A DNA stretch of 64,000 nt from Acanthopleura granulata (lineage: Eukaryota > Mollusca > Polyplacophora > Chitonida > Chitonidae): NCBI GenBank assembly GCA_016165875.1, contig JABBOT010000002.1:37413868-37477867 (forward strand), read 5' to 3'. Positions 25,345 through 37,082 of the stretch are shown here, piece by piece. Position numbers and translations under genes: made by a program. Every line of letters starts with the position of its first letter. Positions within the stretch are counted from its first letter, which is position 1. Under the pieces are notes generated by a model. The model had not been told where the DNA came from and searched no databases. It saw only the letters and a program-made list of their open reading frames with translations.

Positions 25345-26640
25345 GAAACTATGGATGTAAAACAGTTGTTAAAATTGTCAGCAACAGACCGCTTATCACA
25401 TATATCCATATTGCTTATTTCGAATACGTCAGGAAGAGTTTTTGTTTTTGTTTTTCTTACCAAACAGTTGGTTAATTACTTTCCACGTCTCCTTAATATC
25501 ATTGTGAGCTTCGTTGAATTTGTCGAAGTACGTTTTCCTAGATAAGCGAAGTCGGTTGTTAAGTTTTTTCTGTATGACCTGTATTTCGTACATGTACTAA
25601 GATTCCGCGATATCAGTTGTTTCCTGTGTAATTTATTCTGTATGTAGACAGATTGTAGCAAACCGTGTGTTACCCATGGCTTTTTATGAATTTTGCGCTT
25701 ATTGGTGTTAATGGTTACGGTAGGGAAGTATGTATCGTGTAAATCAAGTAATTTAGCCATGAATATGTGAAAAGCGCCGCTTGGCTCCTCCATGATAAAA
25801 ATGTCATCACAGTTAACGTTCTCCATTGCGTTTTCAAAATGTTCTCTCCTTTTAACAGTATATCAACGACATGAAATTTTGGATAATTGCTTACGTAGGA
25901 CTTCAGGGTTTCAAAAACATGAAAAATGGGAAATTGATCGGAAATATTAGATGGCAAAATTCCGGATAATTCGTTTTCTTCATGGAAATTAAAGAACGTT
26001 GTGTATTGAATTGTTGTCAATACGGGTTGGTTTGGTGATCACAGGCCAAAAAATATTTGCATTTAAGAATGTCCAAGAATATTGAATTGGGGTATATCAT
26101 TCAGTTTTATAGAGATCGATATTATAATCGCCCATCAGATTGCAATTTTTACCCGTCGTGAGTGTGCTCAGTAAGGACGTTAGGTGTTCATTGAATACAG
26201 TGACATTCACTCCCGGGGGACATAGGTAATTCCAACAATGTAAACCGTTCTGTTTACGCTAAATGCATTGAACAAAGATTCACAAACACGTTTGATCATT
26301 AAAACATTCAACATTTAAAATCACACCACCGCTTTTTGGTGTTTTCTGGTTGATAAAATGGAGAAATAGCCTGGAATGTTATATAAAGATTCGATCGCTG
26401 AGTTTAGCCAGCTTTCAGAAAAATCTATCACGGTAAAATCCTGATCCAAATGTTAAAGATAGCTGCTTACTTCATCAAATTGCTTTCCAAAGCTGCAAAC
26501 ATTAAGGTGAAAAACGGAAAGCTGATCTTCAAAATCTGTATCAAAGTAATTTAATTCTTCTGTTAATTTATCTTCATAATAGTATTTCGATTGGTGTGCA
26601 TTAATGCCCTTCCAGTGGGTTTTTTTGTAAATGTTGTCGT
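25345..26640 (-). mobile_element. Non-LTR retrotransposon (LINE) relic: endonuclease and RT-linker region
   Basis: Minus-strand fragments in order: an N-terminal endonuclease part (LNVCSFGKQFDEVSS, about 26,460-26,520), YVPPGVNVTVFNEHL then LMGDYNIDLYKTE (about 26,100-26,230, the GD-N motif of APE-type endonucleases), VITKPTRIDNNS (about 26,020), SNISDQFPIFHVFE (25,905-25,955, the SDH-type C-terminal endonuclease motif, here SDQ), KKPWVTHGLLQS (about 25,640-25,690) and DIKETWKVINQLFGKK (25,455-25,500), the linker before RT. Several frame changes and stops separate them. RT and the 3' end are missing. The architecture is of the CR1/jockey group; I cannot be more exact. It lies where D2 loses similarity to D3. 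Confidence 0.8.
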
Positions 26641-27509
26641 CTGTATTTGTTCTGGTTTGTTCGTAATCACAGAGTTGAAGTTCATATGTTCAAAGCTGTG
26701 AAAATGTAGGGTTGACTCTGTGGATGAAACTGGATTTTCAGGTGGAACAAACTGGTCTATTTACAGATTATCCATTGGGTAATGTAAAAAGATGACCCTG
26801 ACAAGTTTTATAAATTATATGGTGGTACGGTTTGTGGTCACAAGTATAGAATTGATAAAAACATTGCCTGTATCCTATGTTCAAAATCTGAGAACTAACT
26901 CTGTGCAGATTAGTAGAAAACAGGAAAAGTGTGTGATTCAAGTTACACAACACCCCAGCTTCCAGAGAAGACGGGGTTCACCGGGAATTGTAAATGAAGT
27001 GGGAATAAGTATGTCCATTCTGCGCGGAATAGCTTGCGCTTCCCAGGTAGGGTCATGTGGTATTGAAATGTGCGCTTATAGAGGTGTGGGGTGCTATTCT
27101 CAAAAATAGTGTAGCATGTAATTCTTATACTCGTGGCAACCTTCCAGAGGCATGTGGACAATAATATTTTCAAGAAAGTAACATAACTAATACCTCAGTC
27201 AAAGATGACAGTCACGTCTTCCTAACTTGCTATGTTATATGACATGAAATACAGCTTGCGCAATAACAGTAAAATCCCTTGAGACATGTTATTCATTCAC
27301 ATCAACAAATAGGAGGTCTATTAACGGGTCACCCACTTTTTTGTGTGATGTTTAAAGTGTTAGAAACGAGTTTGCAAAACTCCTACCTAATCGTCAAAGA
27401 ATATCACAAGAGTGAAGGGAGTGAGCATGGGCCATTCCGCCAAAACCCCAGTTTAAAGTGTGTCTACAGCACTATCAGTCCTGTTACACCGATCCATATG
27501 CCCACAACA
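26641..27509. other. No gene recognised
   Basis: Sequence between the LINE relic and a tRNA-like element. The overlapping open frames on both strands (26,768-27,173) show no family features, and this stretch has no paralogue in the window. Confidence 0.4.
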
Positions 27510-27585
27510 GATGTCCGGGATTTCCTACACTGACATGTTGATAACAGCGTCTATATCCCCGCTCTACCAAATGAGCTAACAAGCC
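27510..27585 (-). other. 76-nt tRNA-like sequence (pseudo-tRNA or SINE head)
   Basis: The minus strand reads GGCTTGTTAGCTCATTTGG then TAGAGC, a very good D-arm / A box. About 40 nt later comes a T-arm-like AGGAAATCCC, ending GGACATC. Total length fits a tRNA. The acceptor stem does not pair (GGCTTGT against GGACATC) and the T-loop lacks TTCGA, so a working tRNA is unlikely. Confidence 0.45.
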
Positions 27586-27617
27586 AAATAGAAACGACTC
27601 GTTTGTTAGAGTCCAGT

Positions 27618-27682
27618 CATATGAGTGAGTGCGTGCTTGGGGTTTAACGTCGTACTTATCAGTGTTTCCGTCAGATGACATG
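27618..27682 (+). repeat. Short-repeat tail fragment
   Basis: TCATATGAGTGAGTGCGTGC then TTGGGGTTTAACGTCGTACT resembles the 3' tails of short mollusc repeats and the fragments at 8131 and 61,950. The opposite orientation of the adjacent tRNA-like part suggests two nested fragments. Confidence 0.4.
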
Positions 27683-27892
27683 TGTACTTATCAAGCCAGA
27701 TGGTAACGGCTGGCTTGTTCTGTTTCTTTTTATTACTCCGAGGCATTTTTGCAACTATGCTCACTGCGTTGGAGTGTGAAAACTTGCAAAATCAGGTAAG
27801 CTTGTTCCGCTTCCCTCCCGCCCGGAGGATTCAGGTAGAGTGTACCTCACAGGTAAAGTCAGTTGATTGGTAAGGTTGGCTCAAATCAAATC

Positions 27893-27979
27893 TATTTGAT
27901 TGTTGTTTTACGCCGTACTCAAGAATATTTCACTTAGACGACGACCTCCGGCATTATGGTTGGAGGAAACCGGACAGAG
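27893..27979 (-). mobile_element. SINE family 1, tail half only, at the D3 boundary
   Basis: TTTTACGCCGTACTCAAG, AATATTTCACTTAGACG, GGCATTATGGTTGGAGG and AAACCGGACAGAG are present and the tRNA-like head is missing. The element stops where similarity between D3 (27,980) and D4 (38,730) begins, at TTGATGGTATACCAGGCC. Confidence 0.75.
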
Positions 27980-28659
27980 CTTGATGGTATACCAGGCCAT
28001 GCTTGTCTTTGTTGAGATGGGTACTTATGCACACTACAATGGAACATACAAACCACAAAACTGTTGCCCTCTGAAAACAAACACGTCATCGCGACAGTTG
28101 TCTTTTGTGGACATCACGACCTATCTGCCACAAACACATTGGCAAATACGCTAATCGACCAGCTTTGATGGTTAAAAAATAAGGGAAAGCTATTTTATAC
28201 CAAACTTGTCTTTTTTGAAAATTACAACTTTACTCTGTGGTCATTCCACAAATCTCCTGCTGAGAATGAAATTATTAGTGGTTATATGTAATTCTCTTAC
28301 ATAGCTAGAATGATCTCGTTTATAGCAATTACACTCAATCATTAATACATGATAGCTTTTCCAGAGTGTTATCTAAAGCTAGCAAACATGTACTCGTAGA
28401 ACAGCAAAGAAAGAAACAAACATGAAATTGTGATATATAGCCTGTACTGGCAAAATATCCATGGGCATTTCCTAATTCTATTGATATGCTAAAGCGAAAA
28501 GTAAGCAATTAAGAGAAAAGCAGCTTTTTAAACTGCTTTTACAAAGTTAGTCTATTGTCAGAAATGTATAAGCGTCATGCCAGTGCCAACTTTGAAAATT
28601 TGAATGTGACAAAGAATCTTCGACAATAGTAGAATTTTGTGACCCCTTTTCAACACTGA

Positions 28660-28923
28660 TATCTATTTATCTATTTAATTCATGTTTTACGCCGTACTCA
28701 AGAATATTTCACTTATACGACGGTGGCCAGCATTATGGTGGGAAGAAATCGGGCAGAGCCCGAAGAAAACCCACGAACATCCGCAAGTTGTTGGCCGACC
28801 TTCCCACGTACGACCGGAGAAGAATCCAGCATGAGCTGGTCTTGAACTCACAGCGACCGCATTGGTGGGAGGCTTCGGGTCATTGTGCTGCGATAGCGCG
28901 CTAACCAACTGAGCCACGGAGGC
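28660..28923 (-). mobile_element. SINE family 1, near full length, absent from paralogue D4
   Basis: The minus strand starts CTCCGTGGCTCAGTTGGTTA, GCGCGCTATCGCAGC, then CGGTCGCTGTGAGTTCAAG (B-box part), GGAAGGTCGGCCAACAACTT, ATAATGCTGGCCACCGTCG and the tail ATTCTTGAGTACGGCG. The flanks CCCCTTTTCAACACTGA (28,643-28,659) and CCCCTTTCCAACACAGA (28,924-28,940) are 15 of 17 identical, a target-site duplication. D4 shows the uninterrupted site at about 39,090-39,115, so insertion followed the D3/D4 duplication or was specific to this copy. Confidence 0.88.
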
Positions 28924-30292
28924 CCCCTTTCCAACACAGAGTCCATGCATGTTAAGGCACAAAAATTACCTTTCGTGTTATATTTTGTTTACTTCGTAGG
29001 CCAAAGGCCGTCTGTGCAAGTTCGAGTAATGATTCACTAACTTAAGTAAGACAGGTGCAATGCTTAAATTTTCGTCAGAGCTTAAGTGTACGACCAGGAA
29101 ATCAGATAGAGTTAGTAGAAAGTTAACAAAACGGAAAATCTGTATAACGTTTTAAACGGCAAAAGTTCTGTCTTTAAGATGTCTAAGTTATCAGCTGTAG
29201 GTGAGTCTTTCGCTGCGCATAAATCGAACCGCAAATCCCACAACGTCTGAGAGCTGTGGAGGGAGTGGTGGGTGAGTCAAGATTAGCCGAGATTAGTGGA
29301 GGTCCTAGTCAGCAAAGTGTCAGTCTGGCCACTCAGTGAAATCCACAAGACAGACACAGATGATAAAAACACAGTCTAAATTCAGTGCCAACACATAATG
29401 GCCTTGTCATTCGAAGAGATAGTACGAATGGAGAGTAGGTTTAGATATCGCTCCTCCTTCACTCAGAGGGGTTAACTCAAGGTTCATTCACACAGAGAAC
29501 TGGCGTATGACTTCAAAAGCTGATATCATCCGCATGACACTTTCTACTTGCATACTTCAAAACACAGTAATTTTACAAAGGTCTTAAAATGCATGATACA
29601 TACAGTTCATCTTACCATTTGTCACTCTGTCCAAAGAACGTGAATCTCCCAGTTCCTTAAAGCTGTTCAGTCAGTTACCGCAGACGGCAATATATGCTGT
29701 CCACGCGATGCATTGATAAAGGCAGGTAAATAATTCTATCCAAAATCAATACTTTTATCGGATTTATGCCAGCTATCCCAGGATCGATGCTTGGAATTTT
29801 CCAACTTTTGACGACGTTGTCAAATGCCCTAGAGTTCACTCAACTACTATACTTTTGTTATTACGTCCTATGGGAAATTTCACAAAATTGTGTTTGTTTA
29901 CCGAGGCGAAAGATTGGTGTTCCTGTCTGGACTGGCCCTCACCTTTTAAATCATTTGAATTGGTCAGCCAAGACTATGTTCAACTTAGTGATTGCTTTGG
30001 AGTGTTCCTGAAACTGCGACCTGAATAATATTGTTAGGATTCATGAATGTTTAGGTGATGGTTGTGATACAACAGTCCCACTGAGACTTCAGGGTGATAT
30101 TCCATCGATTACGGCAACAGGGTCACTCCAGTAGGCTAAACGAAGTGAAGAAATGTGGTCTGTCAATTGAACTGAAAAATGAAACGAGGCATTTAACTCA
30201 ACAGTAGACTCTTTCAAAACAAGTTATGATGTGCCATAGACCATTTCATATGTGCGATCGCCTAGCATTTTGACGTGTTGGAAAGAATGACT

Positions 30293-30574
30293 TCAATGTG
30301 CAAAAAAATAAGACGCATGAAGGCCGGTTAGGGCCGAAATCTCGAACAACGCCTGGAGGTAGTCATTGCCGGTAGAGCTGCTATGATGGAATTGGTAGTA
30401 TAAGACAAATGGGCTAACCCAGACGGCTCTCCCGGGCATTCTATTAATCTCTCTATCACAACAGCGCCGATTAAATATCAACTGCCCTCTTACTGGAGGT
30501 AGGAAATCATCAAGCATGTCTTCTTTATCTATATATAATGCATCTAGGGTCAGTTCACAGATTGGAAGCAATTT
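30293..30574 (-). pseudogene. Exon-like frame e6, D3 copy
   Basis: Open for 92 codons: ICELTLDALYIDKEDMLDDF, LPPVRGQLIFNRRCC, DREINRMPGRAVWVSPF, YYQFHHSS. It shares the frame with D2 without an indel, whereas flanking DNA carries many. The exon would begin after GTGGACAG at 30,575. The 3' boundary is not clear; TACCTCCAG near 30,360 is followed by GC, not GT. Function unknown. Confidence 0.45.
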
Positions 30575-31140
30575 CTGTCCACGCTTAAAATTTGCCGAAC
30601 TGTAGCTTGCTACATACGAACCGATTTATTGTTTTGGAGCAGCTGGGCCATGCTGACTCAGATATTTCCAATGCAGTCAGACCATTCACCTTCGAAGACG
30701 GGTGCTGGAGTCTAGTTCTCGTTTCTTCGCCTACGGCTTTAGGTAGTTTGCGTGGTCCTGTTTACTCCGCTTATAAATGTATAAGTCCTGATACAAGCAA
30801 AGTATTTTGAGAATGGCGCTAAACATAAATAAATGATTCTATAAAGATGATTGGTTAACTGTACATCCATTAGGTCAGAATACGTAACTTTGGAGCACAG
30901 AGTAAAACACCTCTTTTCTTATCTGACAAAACTCATGACGTAAAGACACAGACAAACTATAGTGAGGCTTGAGATCTGCGGTCTTGTTGGAGAGGAGCAG
31001 ATCGGATGTGGTGATGCCAAAGCTTTAATCACTACATCTAAGAACACAGGCTAACATGGTCAATGTAAAAGAAAAACAACCCAAAAAGATAAAAGGCGAA
31101 AAACGCAAACAAACAAGATGGTTAATTTACATGACTGTGG

Positions 31141-31385
31141 ATAGCATTAAACAGATATCGTGTTTGGACGCCTTTCCCAAAGTAGAACTTGAAATAAATA
31201 AAGCTTGAAGCCATAGGACAAGGCTTGTTACGTGACCTAGTGTGCGTGTTGTTTAGAGTACAACTTATAGCATTAAACAGATATTGTGTTTGGACGCCTT
31301 TCCCAAAGTAGAACTTGAAATAAAATAAAGCTTGAAGCCATAGGACAAGGCTTGTTACGTGTTACGTGTAGTGTGCGTGTTGTAC
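31141..31385 (+). repeat. 126-bp tandem duplication inside D3
   Basis: ATAGCATTAAACAGATATCG ... GTTACGTG (31,141-31,266) is repeated from 31,267 with a few changes (ATCG to ATTG, one inserted A, GTTACGTGTTACGTG). D4 has only one copy (46,320 onward), so the duplication is recent relative to the array. Confidence 0.9.
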
Positions 31386-31714
31386 AAGTTTGTTAAAGGA
31401 AGAAAAAACCCCGAAGACTTTCACTGACACCGTCGTTACAATCCCGTAACGAAATAGAACCTAAATGACCCCCGAGATGTTGAAGAAATTGTTAAATGTC
31501 ACCGACAATGATATTTGTGTTTACCCACACGTAAGTGTTCACATGGCATAGATATAATAATTTTAATGTTTTGTATACTTTCTTAGTTCTTTGGTTGTTT
31601 GTTTTATTTGTCGTTCTTGGAAACTGGTCTTGTAAATATTGACCCGGAACATGCACTATGGTTGACGGCAGCTATACCGATGAGGCTATCGACCCCTAGG
31701 TCTAGTGGGGAGAC

Positions 31715-31805
31715 CTGAGAGATGAATCCAAAGGCCCAAGATATCCCTGAGAATGAGGTGTATGGACACGTTTGACAGACAGATTGATGTAGACGAGCCT
31801 TGCCC
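31715..31805 (-). pseudogene. Exon-like block e5, D3 copy
   Basis: 91 bp between an acceptor (TTTTTCTTGTAATGATG, TTTTAAG) and a CATCTCTCAG|GTCTCC donor on the minus strand. Phase 2 is open: ARLVYINLSVKRVHTPHS, QGYLGPLDSSL. The first residues match TKLVYIRLSV in D4. Beyond that the copies differ by indels. Confidence 0.4.
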
Positions 31806-32469
31806 CTTAAAACATCATTACAAGAAAAACTAAAGACTATCAATTACTTTGAATAAATATGATTACTGTTTTGCGTGACGCAAGTGTCTCAAGGAAAAGC
31901 ATTTAATTCGCCTGCTTTATGTTTTAATGACTTTCTAAAATTCTATTTGACAGCAGTTCAATGTGTGTAGGCATACAATTTAGCTGCGTACACCTCTCTC
32001 TGACAGAGTTTTCTCTGCCTGGGGATTTACCAAAAACACCCGCTTTAAAAATCCCTGTTACTTGGGAGCCTTTATGCAATACTATTCGCTATAAAGGCTC
32101 TCCGAACATTATCACCTCAATCCCTTTGTCTGACAATCATTTTATAAAGACAAACAGGGTCGTAATAAGGTTCCGTCAGTGTGTTCCGCAGTACGTCGAA
32201 CATAGATTCTGGGAAGCAAACTCAGATTTTATGGATTAACGATGCTCGTCTAGAGAATTTTTTCGATGACCCAGCCGAAAAGCTTTCGATGTCATCCAAT
32301 GCAGCTGGCAACCAAAGGAGAGTTTCTAGCTTTCTGCTGACTACATATTCGCAGGATAAACTGTGGTACTGTGCTGAAAACTCCGGGCCTTTTTTATGTA
32401 GCCTACGTGTGCTTGGGACCAAGTGATATTATACACAAGGACTGTCCCCTTACATGTAAGTGCGCAGGC

Positions 32470-32730
32470 ACGGGTGGTTTGGCGACCCCACGGCCGAGGG
32501 CCAGCGCGCCAGCGGAACGTAATCACCGTGGAGCTCTTACAAATGGGATCGCTGTGAGTTCCACGCCAGTTGATGCTGGTTTCATCTTCCCTCGTACGTA
32601 GGAAGGCCTGACGGCAACCTGTGGATGGTCAAGCGTTTCACCCAGTCAGTCCACAGTTTACTACCACCATAATTTTCGCCGCCCTCGTATAAAAGACACA
32701 TTTTTAAGTTTGACGTAAAATTCCAATCAA
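32470..32730 (+). mobile_element. Old SINE family 1 copy shared with D4
   Basis: GATCGCTGTGAGTTCCACGC, CGTACGTAGGAAGGCCTGAC, GGCAACCTGTGGATGGTCAA, TACCACCATAATTTTCGCCG and AATTCCAATCAAATAAAT follow the family order on the plus strand. The head is scrambled. D4 carries the same insertion at 47,275-47,500, so it predates the D3/D4 split. Confidence 0.7.
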
Positions 32731-34349
32731 ATAAATCACCTGGTTTTAAACAGGTTAGCTTATTTGGCTTGAAGAAAGGCTCATTCAATAACGAATTTCT
32801 CACCATAAAATCGTTGACATTCCACCTGTGCGCTTTGCAGTAATGTCATTTTGACTATTGAAATAATTTCACTCTCCATTATTCCATGTACATGCCATAT
32901 GTCTACAAATGACAGACATTCTTTGACTGGATTCACTCTGCTGAAGTAATTTAAATGACAACAAAAGAAAAAAAACTTAGAACTAATTTGACAAATGCTA
33001 AATAAAAAGATGAAAGTAACCAATCTGATGTCAAAAGCTCAAGACTTACCCACTTTCAAACCACCCACGATTAAAATAAAGAAGAGCACCATTCCTAACA
33101 CCAAGAATAGTAACAACAACAGCTTATTCTCATAGTCCTCTTAGTCGTAGCTAAATACATGTGACCATATGTGATATGGAATCGCGTTTAATCTTGCTTA
33201 CGAGATCACTCGTCTCAGACGGCGGGGATATAATTGCGAATTTTTTCCACGCTCTATGCTACCTTTTTTCACAGCCTGGAACTGTTCTCGTGCGTCATCA
33301 GTTAAATATGCCTGGTCATTTCATGGAGAGCACATGAAAACAAAATATAAAAACTTAAAGACCTGACGAATTTCTGATTCAACTTTAACGTGCACAAAAT
33401 AAAGATCTAACCAAAACTGTGAAATTGTTTTAAACTGATTACAATGCAGATTGACGTCAGTGACAGTTCATTTTAATACATCTTCGTCCATACAAAGCTG
33501 ACTTTACGGAAGTGAATTGCTTTTTGTTGGTAGTAATGTCGTGACGAGTCAAAACAAACTCTTGGGAGGTTCACACTGTTTGAAATACACTGTATGCTAA
33601 GAAATGGAATAATGTGATAAACTAAATGTCCTTCAGTTAATCACCGCCTTGGTATGTGGACTTTACGTGACACCCTCGAAGATAAATGGACGGTAACCAA
33701 GCCGGTTATACACACTTTTTACACAATATCAGTATCAGACCGATAGCATTAGGAAGTAAGTGGTTACGATTATAACATAGGAGTCTACAAGGTCAATTTT
33801 CTTTTGAGAATTGAATATTTGAGTAACATTTAGGCATGCAGAACTCAATCGTCTAATGTGGCTCTTAGTATTATTTCTGCCATCACCGGAATGCAAAATA
33901 AAGGTACAATTACAATTATTTCAATTCAGCTTTATTTTAAACGACAGAACATATGTCTTGCACTATATGAGATACGATTTACAGAGCCGCAACTGGCTTT
34001 TGATGTGTTATTACAGGTATTATGTATTCACAGATTGTATCACATTAAATTCTAAGAAGGACTGCAAGTTTAAAAAGTCACATCAATGTAATGCTGTAGT
34101 TATACATAGACTGTGGACTCGTAAGAAGTTCACATAGAAAAGTACATTGTTGACAGATGAGTTTACTTGTTCAGGAGGGTCGAAGCATCAGCCGATATGA
34201 CGTAACAGTGGGCGTAATTGTTTTCTTTGGGAATACCGCAGTGGAGGAAAAATCACCAAAGTAATTGTCTGAAGCTTAATCCCTCCCCTGGGAATGTACA
34301 AGAGCGTACCCTTATTCACCAGAATTGGGCAATAAAGTCAAAAGAAACT

Positions 34350-34517
34350 ATCCTCCTAGAAAATATTAGCAGATTCGTCCAAGTTAATCAACGTTGCCAC
34401 TCATCTGAGAATTCTTTCACAGCCGAAAGTCAAATGGTCCAGTGTTAAGGCCAAGAGGACTCTGCCGACAGCCAAGAAGGGGTGACTGTACGAGGTTGGC
34501 CACATCACAAAGACGGG
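34350..34517 (-). pseudogene. Exon-like block e4, D3 copy (frameshifted)
   Basis: On the minus strand CCCGTCTTTGTGATGTGG follows AACATAA, so the AG acceptor of D2 and D4 is lost. The frame reads MWPTSYSHPFLAVGRVLL, ALTLDHLTF, then departs by an indel where D2 and D4 read DS..KE. Confidence 0.4.
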
Positions 34518-34896
34518 TTATGTTCTCTCTCTACGAACGTCGTGAAAAGCTGATATAGTAGTTTTTATCCATAGTATTGGATTTCTTTAAAAGACGAGTC
34601 GTCACAGTTTGATTCTCTCAAGATTATAAGGAGTTTTGATGTCCGAGTTTTCACATATTAGAATGACCCAGACAGTGGATTGAGGTCGTTATATCTTTAT
34701 ACATAGCTGCAAACTTTTTAAGATTTACATTCAATGTTTCAGACGTATTTCATCGCTCAATACTCATCAATGCTGCCAGGACACAAATGACCAACTCGTA
34801 CCGCCCTGTGTGCATCAGACAACTTTCGGCTAAAAGCTTAATCTACCATTACACTGTAGCTATTACCAGTCGATTCAGAGACGGTGGATCCCTTAC

Positions 34897-35019
34897 CGAA
34901 ATGCAACGTGTAGAACCTGTCTGGCGTACGGTTTCACACTTCATTCTCTCTAGAGGAAAAGATTTTGGCACAAGACGTGATGCCCAGCCATTGTGACGTT
35001 TGTAGTAGATGGAGAAAAT
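34897..35019 (-). pseudogene. Exon-like block e3, D3 copy, best splice sites
   Basis: 123 bp between acceptor CTTGGTTACTCCCAACGCAG and donor CATTTCG|GTAAGG. The frame open in D2 here reads FLHLLQTSQWLGITSCAKIF, SSRENEV and then stops (TGA). Another phase is open but is not shared with D2. The intact sites with a broken frame suggest a pseudogene that lost function by point change. Confidence 0.5.
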
Positions 35020-36874
35020 CTGCGTTGGGAGTAACCAAGCATTTTTGACGCAATTAATTTTGAGTTGAAACACTAGATTGACATCTTTCATTAGTTTGTC
35101 TGTGTTTCTATTACATAGCACCTATCGCACTGTGTGTCAGAGAATCTATTACCTATACCGATGATGGCTCCTGTATTACCGGGTTAATCCTAAGGGGCAG
35201 ATAAAACCTTGTCTTGGCTGACCGGATAATGGTGCGCAAACGAAATGTAGTGTATTTACAGCCACGTGAAGCCTGAGGCTGGGAAGCCGTTCTGCTCCTG
35301 TCAGGGTGTTCGTGAGAAAGTAGTCGTTAGCCATACAATGGTAAGGCCTTGTGACATTTGACCTGCTTCCGAGTGATCAGAACATCTAAAGTCGGTCGCC
35401 ATGCAACAGAGCAATCATGTTACTTGTGGCCTACTCCGTGTAATAAATGGTTCCATTCTTTGCTGCTGTCAACAAATTTCTTTTTCGTTCTGGCCTATAA
35501 AACAGAGGGTATACATGGCATCCAGTGATTCAGAAGTGCTTCAACATCAATCAGAAGATTGAAGTTTACATGAAACCTATAATTTATTACTTGAACAGGC
35601 TTGATGTTATATCTAATTAGAAATGGAAACTTTTATATTATATACGGTTTTGAAATTTAACCAGTTGTAGGTGTTATGAACAACTGTTTTGACTGAAATA
35701 TGCTGCAGTTTGAATGGTCCGTATATAGTCCACCTTAATAGACAGTTAAACATGGTATGGTTTTCAATTCCCCTTAGGTTGTGCAAGAAATATGTCCGTG
35801 TTTGGAAGGGTGTAATAACACAAGATATAGCAGAAAAAAGATCAGATCCTCAAACGACGAAAGAGATCTTACAATAAAAAAACAATACCTCAGGATTCTT
35901 CCCACACACAAATTTTCACACCCAGAGCCAGCTCAATCTGTGTGAAATCGGTAGAGCGCTAGTGTCTCCCGGAAACCTGCTGTCGATCGCTAACCTCCAC
36001 ACAGGTCCGGATAACAGTGGATGGCCGGGGGGGGGGGGATCTTGGAATCTTGGAGAAATCCCCTGCAAATCTGGGATGAAACTAGTACTTCGTTAAACCG
36101 AATGAGAGACCACCATCTTTACTCTCGGCTACAGCTAAAAGAATCTGACGGCTTTATCTGTTGATTGATTCGATTATACGTTTACAATATCCGTAAAAGT
36201 TGTTTTCGAAAAGAAACTACTGATCCCTGTACTTCTGTCTACAGGTTGATAAACCTATTTAAAAGTCAACCAGATAAGGAAAAATTTGCAGAATGCAGTT
36301 GTTTTCATGCGATATAGACAGTGCAATACCGATTTGGTGATGCACAAGAAATAAACGCTATATAATATCTATTGTTTGATTAACACTCTTAATGAACCCT
36401 CCCTCCAAGAGCTGGATTTGACCGTTTTCATTTAAGTAATGCATATGTTGTGATTTTTTGAAGAAAAAAAAAACTCGGGCCATTATATCCATTATCAAGG
36501 GATGGCATATTTTCTAACCAGACCTGTTTTTTCGTGGTTAGCCAGAAACTATTGTAATTTGTATATGGGCTTTTTGTACCACAAAATGGCTATCGGACTT
36601 TAAATTGAATCCTTCAGAGAATCCTTGTATCAATGAGTTAATCATCCAATCAATCAAGGGATCAGCGGAGATTTTGTGAAACATGCAAAAACGCGTGGAA
36701 TAACGGGCACACCGAGGAGGTGAATTCCGAGTCATGTCTACTCATTCAGCAGCACTAAAATTTATCTGAAAATCCATCCTGTTTAAAGAGAAACAAAATC
36801 TCGTATTCGCTTACATATTCGTAACTGTAAGCTGTGAATAATTTTACTTACGGGAGATATATAACTTATTTTAC

Positions 36875-37082
36875 CTCATCGAGTACAAGCGGTCTGTCAT
36901 TTGTTAATGGATTGATGGTGTTCACATCTGTATAGAGGATGGGCACAAAAGATTTGTCAGCAAGAAATGAGAGGAAATGCTTGGTAAATGCCACGCTCCG
37001 TTGATGAACGGATGTATTCAATCTATTGGACGTTTGTCAGCTGGTTCTCTGAAAATGGTGCCCGTCAGAGACTTGTATTCAG
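36875..37082 (-). pseudogene. Exon-like block e2, D3 copy, canonical splice sites, one frameshift
   Basis: 208 bp bounded by TTTGTTATTCATTTCAG and CTCGATGAG|GTAAAATAAG on the minus strand. The first part reads EYKSLTGTIF, REPADKRPID. After a 1-nt shift it reads NTSVHQRSVAFTKHFLSFL, ADKSFVPILYTDVNTINPL, TNDRPLVLDE up to the donor. E2, E1 and the inverted copy share pieces of this frame (YTDVKYH.SINK) and the donor GTAAAATAAG (E1: GTAGTATAAG). The composition is clearly protein-like, but the family is not recognised. Confidence 0.55.
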
